Below are positions 57,557-64,000 of a DNA stretch of 64,000 bases, piece after piece (position 1 is the first letter of the stretch; every line of letters starts with the position of its first letter). The notes beneath the pieces are model-generated. The model was not told the origin of the DNA and made no database searches. It was given only the letters and a program-made list of their open reading frames with translations. The position numbers and the translations under genes were made by a program. This DNA is from Pseudomonas asplenii (GTDB lineage Bacteria; Pseudomonadota; Gammaproteobacteria; Pseudomonadales; Pseudomonadaceae), in NCBI RefSeq assembly GCF_001293465.1, contig NZ_JSYZ01000009.1, positions 682,794 to 746,793 of the forward strand. Reading direction: 5' to 3'.

Positions 57557-58300
57557 GTGTCCAATGCCCCAAGCGCGGATGATGCTCCGCAGCCACCGAA
57601 GGTGCTAACCACGCCTCTGGAAATTTCCGCCAACCTGCGGATGCTGCAGGATAGCCATGACCCGTTGATCATCACGTTCCATGAACGCAGCCAGCGTTTC
57701 CAGAGTTTCGTGATCGATGTCGACCGGGATGCGGGCACTCTGGCCCTGGACGAAATGATGCCACGCGACGGTGAACGCTTCCTGGCAGCGGGTGAACCGT
57801 TCCGCGTCGAAGGCTTCCACGACGGTGTACGCATCACCTGGGAACAACCCCAGCCAATGACCGTCGACGAGACCAACGGTTGCTACCGTGGCTCGATGCC
57901 GGCCGAGGTGGTCTACCATCAGCGTCGCAACGCCTTCCGCGCCGCCCTGAAACTCACCGCACTGGTCAACATCGAACTGGGTGGCGACAAGCTCAAGGCA
58001 CCGATCAACGGCAAACTGCTGGATATCTCCGCCAGCGGCTGCAAGCTGCGCTTCGACGGCGATATTTCCGATCGCCTGCAACTGGGCCAGGTCTACGAGC
58101 GTTTTATCGCCGCCCTGCCCTTCGGCCCCATGACCGCTCCGGTGGAACTGCGCCATCTGCACTTCGAGGAAAGGATCAACACCACCTTCGCCGGCGTACG
58201 CTTCCACAACATGAGCGGCCTGGTACAACGCCAGGTCGAGCGCTTCGTCTACCAACTGCAACGTGAAGCACGGCGTTTCGACAAGGACGACGACTACTGA
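57557..58300 (+). CDS. PilZ-domain flagellar brake protein, YcgR-like
   Basis: 247 residues from a GTG start (M-SNAPSADDAPQPPKV). N-terminal YcgR domain (about 25-115: ISANLRMLQDSHDPLIITFHE, VIDVDRDAGTLALDEM). PilZ domain with c-di-GMP motifs QRRNAFRA (RxxxR) and LLDISASGCKLRF (DxSxxG). Binding c-di-GMP makes YcgR slow the flagellar motor; flagellar location supports that role. Ends at a bidirectional terminator. Confidence 0.94.
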   Translation: MSNAPSADDAPQPPKVLTTPLEISANLRMLQDSHDPLIITFHERSQRFQSFVIDVDRDAGTLALDEMMPRDGERFLAAGEPFRVEGFHDGVRITWEQPQPMTVDETNGCYRGSMPAEVVYHQRRNAFRAALKLTALVNIELGGDKLKAPINGKLLDISASGCKLRFDGDISDRLQLGQVYERFIAALPFGPMTAPVELRHLHFEERINTTFAGVRFHNMSGLVQRQVERFVYQLQREARRFDKDDDY

Positions 58301-58322
58301 GTCTGACGCTGCCTTCACCCAC

Positions 58323-58360
58323 AAAAAACGGGCCACCTGATGAAGGTGGCCCGTTTTTTT
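58323..58360. terminator. Bidirectional terminator between the PilZ and MFS genes
   Basis: Perfect 11-bp stem ACGGGCCACCT/AGGTGGCCCGT, loop GATGA, flanked by A-run and T-run. Confidence 0.93.
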
Positions 58361-58370
58361 ATCGACACTG

Positions 58371-59738
58371 TCAGTTGCTCGACTTATGCGCCGGCTCAGG
58401 GTCGGACTCGTCCACTTCGGCAACAGCCTCTGCCGCCGGCTCGGTGGACGCGACATCCGCGACCGATGGCGCTGCCGCCGGGTTGTCGCACATCTGGTCC
58501 AGCACCACCTGTTCGTCGACCCGCGGGTCGAGCGCCGCGCCGAGGGGCGACATGGCCTCCGGCATGACCACGTGCTGCAACGGCGCATCCTCGACCTGAT
58601 GCAGATTGGTCACCGCCTTGGGTCGGATGCGCAGCACCAGGATGAGCGCGAAGAAGCTGAAGAACGCATAGAGCATCTGGCTGCCGAACAGCTTCATCAG
58701 CACGCCCGCCGCCAGCGGCCCGATGCTCGCGCCGACGCCATAGGTCACCAGCAGCATGGCGGTCAGCGAGACCCGCCGATCCCCCTCGATATGGTCGTTG
58801 GAGAACGCCACCGCCAACGGATACAGACAGAACTGCAGCAACGACACCATGAACCCGACGACGAACAGCACCTCCAATGGAGCCGTGGAGAATATCGCCA
58901 GCGGCAGGGACGTCAGCATCAACAGCATGGCGACACTGCGGATCAGCACCGCCCGGTCATAGCGGTCGGAAAGCCAGCCCAGGGGCCACTGCACGAGAAA
59001 GCCGGCAAAGATGCAACTCCCCATGAACAGACCGACCTGCTCGGTGGAAAGCCCCTGCTGGGAAGCGTAGAGCGGCGCCAGACCGTAGAACGAGCCGACG
59101 ATGATCCCCGCGCCCAGCACCGTGGTCAGCGACTGCGGCACACGCTTCATGAAGAAACGCGGCTCCAGCGGCGCCGGATGCAAGGGGGCCGGGTGAATCC
59201 GCCGGGTCATGGCCACCGGCACCAGGCACAATGCGAAGCACAGTGCGACCAGCATCAGCAACTCGGGACCGAGGGCAGGATGCATGACCAGGATCAGTTG
59301 CCCAAGCACCAGTCCGAGATAGGACGCGATCATGTAGCCACTGAAGACCACGCCACGCTGCCTGGCCTCGGCCTGTTCGTTGAGCCAACTCTCGATGACC
59401 ATGTACTGGCACATCATTCCGAGGCCGACGATCATCCGCAGCAACAGCCAGGCCGGCAACCAGTTGACCAGTCCATGGCCCAGCACCGCCGCACCGACGA
59501 TCCCGGCACATGTGGCATAGGCGCGGATGTGCCCGACACGGGCGATCAGCCGGTGGCCGATCTTGCCGCCCAGCACCAGGCCGAAGTAGTTGGCCGCCAT
59601 CAGGGCGCCCACCCACAGGCCGTCGACATGGTCGGCCGCCAGACGCAGGGCAAGGTAGGTACTCAGAAGGCCCGAACCGATCAGCATCATCAGCGAGGCA
59701 AAATAAAGCGCTCTAAAGGATTTCCAGATTTGGCGCAT
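58371..59738 (-). CDS. MFS transporter, YcaD-like
   Basis: 455 residues, 12 predicted helices in two halves (first half 1-170, second 195-380), with the MFS loop motif GGKIGHRLIARVGHIRAYA after helix 2 and GWLSDRYDRAVLIRSVAML in the second half. Close in pattern to E. coli YcaD. An acidic tail of about 60 residues (DPRVDEQVVLDQMCDN...EVDESDPEPAHKSSN) extends beyond the usual end. Substrate unknown. Confidence 0.9.
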   Translation of the reverse strand: MRQIWKSFRALYFASLMMLIGSGLLSTYLALRLAADHVDGLWVGALMAANYFGLVLGGKIGHRLIARVGHIRAYATCAGIVGAAVLGHGLVNWLPAWLLLRMIVGLGMMCQYMVIESWLNEQAEARQRGVVFSGYMIASYLGLVLGQLILVMHPALGPELLMLVALCFALCLVPVAMTRRIHPAPLHPAPLEPRFFMKRVPQSLTTVLGAGIIVGSFYGLAPLYASQQGLSTEQVGLFMGSCIFAGFLVQWPLGWLSDRYDRAVLIRSVAMLLMLTSLPLAIFSTAPLEVLFVVGFMVSLLQFCLYPLAVAFSNDHIEGDRRVSLTAMLLVTYGVGASIGPLAAGVLMKLFGSQMLYAFFSFFALILVLRIRPKAVTNLHQVEDAPLQHVVMPEAMSPLGAALDPRVDEQVVLDQMCDNPAAAPSVADVASTEPAAEAVAEVDESDPEPAHKSSN

Positions 59739-59808
59739 TGACGTTCCTGACGGCTCTTTGAATGAGGTTTCGGGCTACGCGGAAGATAGCCCGAAGCGGG
59801 AGTTACGT

Positions 59809-61152
59809 CTAAGCCTGGGCCGCCAGAACACGGCGTTCCCAGGGGCTGATTTCATCGAGGAAGCTGGTCAGCTCCATGGTTTTCGACGCGATATAGCCTT
59901 CGATGAACTCGCTGCCGAACAGCTCCCTGGCCAGCTGGCTGCGCTTGAGGCGCTCCAGTGCCGCGTGCAGGGTGCATGGCAGCGACAGGGCGTCCGGCAC
60001 CTCGAACTCGCCCTGGATGGCCGGCGTCGGCTCCAGCTCATGCTCGATACCGTAAAGGCCCGCGGCTAGGCTGGCCGCAATCGCCAGGTACGGGTTGGCA
60101 TCCGCTCCCGGCAGGCGGTTTTCCACACGCCGTGCCACGGGCGAACTGGCCGGAATCCGCAGGCCGGCCGCGCGGTTGTCATGGGACCAGCAGGCGTTGT
60201 TGGGCGACGCATACGGATGGCACAGGCGCTGGTAGGAGTTGACGTTCGGCGCGAACAGCGCAGTGAAATCCGCCATGCACGCCTGCTGCCCGCCGATGAA
60301 ATGATGAAACATCGCGGTAGGCTCGCCGGCGGCATCACTGAAGACATTTTTCCCGCTGCCGATGTCCACCAGGCTCTGGTGGATATGCATCGAACTGCCC
60401 GGGGTCTTCGCCAACGGCTTGGCCATGCATACCACGCTCAGGCCATGCTTGAGCGCCACTTCCTTGAGCAGATGCTTGAACAGGAAGGTCTGGTCGGCCA
60501 ACAACAGCGGATCACCGTGCAACAGGTTGATCTCGAACTGGCTGACGCCCATCTCGTGCATGAAGGTATCGCGCGGCAGGCCCAGCGCCGCCATGCTTGC
60601 ATAGACCTCGCTGAAGAACGGCCGCAAACCATTGTTGGAACTGACGCTGAAGGCCGAATGCCCCTCCTCGCGCCGCCCATCGAGGCCGACAGGCGGCTGG
60701 AACGGCTGAGTCGGATCGGTATTGGGCGCGAAGACGAAGAACTCCAGTTCGGTCGCCACCACTGGTGCCAGGCCACGTGCCGCATAGCGGGCGATGATCG
60801 CCTTGAGCTGGCCACGGGTCGACAGACAGGAGCTTTCCCCGGTCAATTCGTCCGCGTCACAGATCGCCAATGCACGGGGTTGCTGACTCCACGGCAGGCG
60901 GTGGATCTGCCGCGGGTCGGCAGTCAGGGCCAGGTCGCCATCATCGCTGCCGTAGAAACGCGCCGGTGGATAGCCGCCCATGATGCACTGCAGCAGCACC
61001 CCGCGCGCCAGTTGCAAACGTCGCCCCTCCAGGAAACCCTCGGCGGTCATCACCTTGCCCCGCGGCACGCCATTGAGGTCAGGCGTGACACATTCAATCT
61101 CATCAATGCCGGTCAATCGCTGCGCGAGCGAGTTCTGGCCTTCGCTAGTCAT
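59809..61152 (-). CDS. Glutamine synthetase family protein, gamma-glutamylpolyamine synthetase-like (PuuA/PauA type)
   Basis: 447 residues. N-terminal beta-grasp domain (IECVTPDLNGVPRGKVMTAEGFLEGRRLQ) and catalytic domain with metal/ATP blocks VATELEFFVFAP, HEMGVSQFEINLLHGDP, PGSSMHIHQSLVD, and RIPASSPVARRVENRLPGADANPYLAIAASLAAGLYGIE. Lacks the GlnA adenylylation-loop Tyr context. Likely ligates glutamate to putrescine or another amine, the first step of polyamine catabolism. No other puu/pau genes adjoin it. Confidence 0.9.
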   Translation of the reverse strand: MTSEGQNSLAQRLTGIDEIECVTPDLNGVPRGKVMTAEGFLEGRRLQLARGVLLQCIMGGYPPARFYGSDDGDLALTADPRQIHRLPWSQQPRALAICDADELTGESSCLSTRGQLKAIIARYAARGLAPVVATELEFFVFAPNTDPTQPFQPPVGLDGRREEGHSAFSVSSNNGLRPFFSEVYASMAALGLPRDTFMHEMGVSQFEINLLHGDPLLLADQTFLFKHLLKEVALKHGLSVVCMAKPLAKTPGSSMHIHQSLVDIGSGKNVFSDAAGEPTAMFHHFIGGQQACMADFTALFAPNVNSYQRLCHPYASPNNACWSHDNRAAGLRIPASSPVARRVENRLPGADANPYLAIAASLAAGLYGIEHELEPTPAIQGEFEVPDALSLPCTLHAALERLKRSQLARELFGSEFIEGYIASKTMELTSFLDEISPWERRVLAAQA

Positions 61153-61251
61153 GACTCAATCCTTGTTTTTATAGAAGCCGCGAACGGCGCCCCGTACAAA
61201 ATACGCACCAGCTGTTCGGGATTTCAAGCAGGGACGAGGAAAAAGCCTGAC

Positions 61252-61944
61252 TCAGGGAAGATAGAGACTGAACAGCGCACCACCCAGGGTACCGCCGTTG
61301 CTGAGTTCGATACGCCCGCGTACGCCGTTGCGCTCGTGCAACGCAGCGATCCTTGCGGCGAAATACAGGCCCAGGCCGGTACTGCCCGTGGTCGGATTGA
61401 TGCCCTGTACATAGTCCACCTGGCGTTCGAGCATCTGCGCCGGGAAACCGGGACCATCGTCATTGATGCTCAGCACCAGTTGCTCGTTTTCCTCGCGGAC
61501 ATTGATCAGCAAGGCATGGCAAGCGAAACGAATGGCATTGGTGACGATATTGCCCACCACCGAACCGATCAGCTCGCGATCGAAAAAGCCCAGCGGGCTG
61601 AAGTCGTCGACTTCATAACTGGCAACGATGCCACGACTGTTCAGGACCTCCTGACGGCACGCCAGTTGCGCGCCAATGAAGTCATCCATGTCGTGATAAT
61701 CGGGACGCAACGGCAACTGGTTGACGCCCAGCTTGTACAACCCCAGCAACTGCACCAGCATGCTGTTGAGGTGCGCGAACTCATACTCGATCACCGCACG
61801 CTCGGGGTTCTCCCGCTGCGCCGCGGGCAGGTGGCTCTGCCACTGGCCGTGGGCCTGGATCAGCATCGCCAGCGAGTTTTTCATGTCATGCACGGTCGAG
61901 GCGATCACCGTGGAGAAATCCAGCCCCTGGTCCTTGTCGCTCAT
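61252..61944 (-). CDS. Soluble sensor histidine kinase
   Basis: 230 residues with no membrane segment. H-box DFSTVIASTVHDMKNSLAMLIQA (HDMKNSL form, His about residue 19) and ATPase domain with GSVVGNIVTNAIRFA, LSINDDGPGFPAQMLERQ and GSTGLGLYFAARIAALH. No input domain of its own, so it probably takes its signal from a partner. Overlaps the stop of the upstream TPR response regulator by four bases. Confidence 0.9.
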   Translation of the reverse strand: MSDKDQGLDFSTVIASTVHDMKNSLAMLIQAHGQWQSHLPAAQRENPERAVIEYEFAHLNSMLVQLLGLYKLGVNQLPLRPDYHDMDDFIGAQLACRQEVLNSRGIVASYEVDDFSPLGFFDRELIGSVVGNIVTNAIRFACHALLINVREENEQLVLSINDDGPGFPAQMLERQVDYVQGINPTTGSTGLGLYFAARIAALHERNGVRGRIELSNGGTLGGALFSLYLP

Positions 61945-63545
61945 TCGCCAAACGCCCGGCTGCGCAATTTCTGATACCTCTCATAACGTGGATCGCTGTC
62001 CGGCATCTTGCCGACCATTTTCAGGCAGGCCCGGCACTCTTCGAGGATTGCCGCATCGGAAGTCTTCTGGGCGGTCACCAGCAGGGCCTGCGCAGCATTG
62101 AGGGCGATACTGATATTTTTCGGCTGCAGGGCCAGCGCCTTGCGGAACAGTGCCTGCGCTTCCTCCAGGTTGCCGCTCTTGTAGCTGCGCACGCCTTGGA
62201 CGTTGAGGTCGATGGCGGCCTTGCCGCTGCCGAGGATCTCCGGGTCATCGGTCAGCTTGGCGATGCCTTTCATCACCGCCGGGTCGTCACCATAGATCTC
62301 CACGCAGTTCTTGAGCATCGAGGCACCGGCCTCGGCCTGCCCCAGTTGCTGCAGTTGCTTGGCCACCAGCAAGGCGGCGTCGGCACTCAGAAAGTTCTCC
62401 ATACCCTCCAGGCGTGCCATCGCCTGCTCGGTGAGCTTGTCGGCGGTTTCGGCATCGTTGAGCAGCAGGCTGGTGGCCTTCATCAGCCGGGCACGCACCT
62501 GCAACCCTGGATCGTTGGCGTTTTCCTTGGCGACTGTGCTGAGTGTCTGGTTGATCTCCAGCCGCGTACGTGTGTCCAGCCCACGCTCGCTGCCCTTGCT
62601 GATCAACGCGTGAGCCAGGCCCAGATTGCTTTCCGGATCCTTGTAACGCGATTGCTCGCCCTGGGCGACAGCCTGGCGATAGGCCCGGGAAGCCCCCTCG
62701 AAATCCTCGTTGGCCAAGGCCAGCTTGCCCAGCAATGACTGCCGACGTACGGCCAATGGAGACAGGCGCACGGCCTCTTCCAGCACGCTCTGGGCACGTC
62801 GGGTTTCCCCCTGCTGGACCAGCACATCGGCGAGCCCGTCGTAGAGGGCTGGCATCATCGGGAATGCCTTGAGTGCGGTTTCGTACAATTCCTTGGCCTG
62901 AGTCATCTGACCACGCTTGTAGAGCAGTTGCCCCAGCATGGCATAAGCCCATGGCAGCGGGCGATCATTGAGGATGCCATTGAGGAAGCGTTCCAGCGGC
63001 TCATTCTGGCCGAGGGCACGCATTGCATCGGCACGATAACGCAGACACAGCGGGGCGAAACGGGTGTCCTGCTGGGTGAGCCGGGTACAGGCGGCCAACA
63101 CTTCGGCCGGTTTGTCACGGTCGAGCGCCTGCATGATCGGCTTGAGCAGGTTCTTGCGCTGGACCAGCTTTTCCAGGCGCTGGGCCAGGCTGGCGCGGTT
63201 GAACGGTTTGGTCAGATAGGCGTCAGGCTCGTGCTCCAGGGCACTGAGGACCATGGCCTGGCTGCTTTCGGCGGTGACCATGACAAAGATGCTTTCATGG
63301 CTGATCAGCTTGTCGACCATCAGGTCTTCGAGAACCTGCTGACCATTCTTGCGGCCATCGCCAAGGTGGTAATCGTGCAGGATGAAGTCGTAGCGCTTCT
63401 GCGCGCACATGCGCAACGCCTGTTCTCCGGTGTCGGCGGTGTCCACTTCCTTGACGCCCAACTCCCGCAGCATGGACCTGACTGAACTGCGAAAATCGGA
63501 GAAATCGTCGACGATCAGAAAGCTTTTTTGGTGATACGCCAGCAT
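61941..63545 (-). CDS. Response regulator with TPR repeats (VieB-like architecture)
   Basis: 534 residues from MLAYHQKSFLIVDDFSDFRSSV, chosen because AGGA lies seven bases upstream; an ATG five codons earlier lacks a site. Receiver about 1-130, with phosphoryl Asp in YDFILHDYHLGDGRKNG, Thr/Ser in VMVTAES and Lys in DAYLTKPFNRA. The remaining 400 residues are helical repeats, including clear TPRs (WAYAMLGQLLYKRGQMTQAKELYETALKAFP, ALYDGLADVLVQQGETRRAQSVLEEAVRLSP, GVRSYKSGNLEEAQALFRKALALQP). No DNA-binding or enzyme output, so it must act by protein contact, as Vibrio VieB does. Confidence 0.92.
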   Translation of the reverse strand: MLAYHQKSFLIVDDFSDFRSSVRSMLRELGVKEVDTADTGEQALRMCAQKRYDFILHDYHLGDGRKNGQQVLEDLMVDKLISHESIFVMVTAESSQAMVLSALEHEPDAYLTKPFNRASLAQRLEKLVQRKNLLKPIMQALDRDKPAEVLAACTRLTQQDTRFAPLCLRYRADAMRALGQNEPLERFLNGILNDRPLPWAYAMLGQLLYKRGQMTQAKELYETALKAFPMMPALYDGLADVLVQQGETRRAQSVLEEAVRLSPLAVRRQSLLGKLALANEDFEGASRAYRQAVAQGEQSRYKDPESNLGLAHALISKGSERGLDTRTRLEINQTLSTVAKENANDPGLQVRARLMKATSLLLNDAETADKLTEQAMARLEGMENFLSADAALLVAKQLQQLGQAEAGASMLKNCVEIYGDDPAVMKGIAKLTDDPEILGSGKAAIDLNVQGVRSYKSGNLEEAQALFRKALALQPKNISIALNAAQALLVTAQKTSDAAILEECRACLKMVGKMPDSDPRYERYQKLRSRAFGE

Positions 63546-63652
63546 CGAGATTCCTGTCATGGGAAATAGAAGAGGGCCCGAAGGCTATTGCAAGCACGGA
63601 CCCACTTCACTGTCGCTTTCGCGAGCAGATAATAACTAAAGGCAAACTGCCA

Positions 63653-63886
63653 CTAATCGATTTTACACCAACCTGTCATCGCATTGAGTGGCCCCGGCCT
63701 GATATTCAATCCAAGGGTAGCCGATGTACAGGTGGTGCTTTCCATCAAGTGACGCAAGACACAAGGCCCCTTGCGCAACTCATAGCCATCGCTAGTCAGG
63801 ATATCGCCCGCAGTTGGCCAAACCTGAGGGTTGCCCGGTATCGAAGGAAAAAAAAGCATGTAGGGCTGCTGAGCTTCATCCGACAC
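63653..63886 (-). CDS. Possible small protein at right edge
   Basis: 77 codons from a GTG (M-SDEAQQPYMLFFPSIPGNP) to TAG, nine bases after another minus-strand reading frame ends at 63896. Two Cys (GPCVL, GWCKID). Codon use is lower in GC than neighbours. The ribosome site is weak and an overlapping plus-strand frame is also open, so this call is tentative. Confidence 0.35.
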   Translation of the reverse strand: MSDEAQQPYMLFFPSIPGNPQVWPTAGDILTSDGYELRKGPCVLRHLMESTTCTSATLGLNIRPGPLNAMTGWCKID

Positions 63887-63895
63887 ACGGCTCTC

Positions 63896-64000
63896 TCAGG
63901 CGGCGGCGGACCCGATGCCGACTGGTGGCCAGAGCAAACGCAGGGCTGGCTGGCAGCCTTGGGAGATTCTCAACCGCTGAAAAGACAAAACCCCTACCTG
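63896..64000 (-). other. Unresolved right edge: open frames on both strands
   Basis: A minus-strand frame entering from the edge ends at 63896 (...LRLLWPPVGIGSAAA). A plus-strand frame running off the edge reads SGGGGPDADWWPEQTQGWLAALGDSQ. Too little is visible to choose. Confidence 0.3.

Overview
The window is a high-GC chromosomal segment of a Pseudomonas, most likely of the P. fluorescens group. Evidence for this is the gene order hda-perM-DUF2066-purMN, mazG-relA-rlmD-cysM-gacS-ldhA, dctA-phoQP-PPTase-nrdA and flgBCDE-cheVR-flgAMN. Pseudomonas-type REP palindromes, an NrdA with two ATP cones, and sigma54/FliA flagellar promoters point the same way. The species is inferred from gene content; no search was run.

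Layout. 0-3.2 kb: an acyl-CoA dehydrogenase cut by the window edge, a lipoprotein sugar dehydrogenase of the PQQ type and an O-methyltransferase. 3.2-13 kb: two NlpC/P60 cell-wall hydrolases, hda, perM, a DUF2066 protein, purMN, a DUF3108 protein and three small or unknown genes. 13-21.5 kb, leftward: yaiL-like, mazG, relA, rlmD, cysM and a PirRS-like two-component pair. 21.7-28.5 kb, mostly rightward: gacS, ldhA, a zinc-ribbon protein, a META/HslJ lipoprotein, a TlpA-like thioredoxin, and an arsC-wrbA-DUF2069 operon. 28.5-35.7 kb: tagI-like, ttcA, a Yip1-family protein, sprT, a CaiB-type CoA transferase, dctA and an AraC-type regulator. 35.7-44.7 kb: phoQP, an EntD-type phosphopantetheinyl transferase, an RstAB-like pair and nrdA. 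44.8-50.4 kb: a type I secretion operon with an RTX-repeat protein. 50.6-58.3 kb: flgBCDE, cheVR, flgA, flgMN and a YcgR-like PilZ protein. 58.4-64 kb: a YcaD-like MFS protein, a glutamine-synthetase-like ligase, a soluble histidine kinase, a TPR response regulator and an unresolved right edge.

Functional themes. Regulation dominates: GacS, RelA and five two-component units, plus PilZ, CheR/CheV and FlgM. Several control sites can be read directly. They include a sigma54 promoter for dctA with two upstream tandem palindromes, and a PhoP-type direct repeat at the correct distance from a -10 box in front of phoPQ. nrdA has a DnaA box and two NrdR boxes spaced 31 bp, followed by a long hairpin-rich leader. 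There are sigma54 promoters for flgB and flgA, and a FliA promoter for flgMN.

Most of the window is conserved core genome. The parts that look accessory or poorly described are the left edge, the 12.2-12.8 kb gap, the RTX/type I secretion block wedged between nrdA and flgE, the kinase/TPR-regulator pair at 61-63.5 kb, and the right edge. No tRNA, rRNA, CRISPR array, integrase or insertion sequence was seen.
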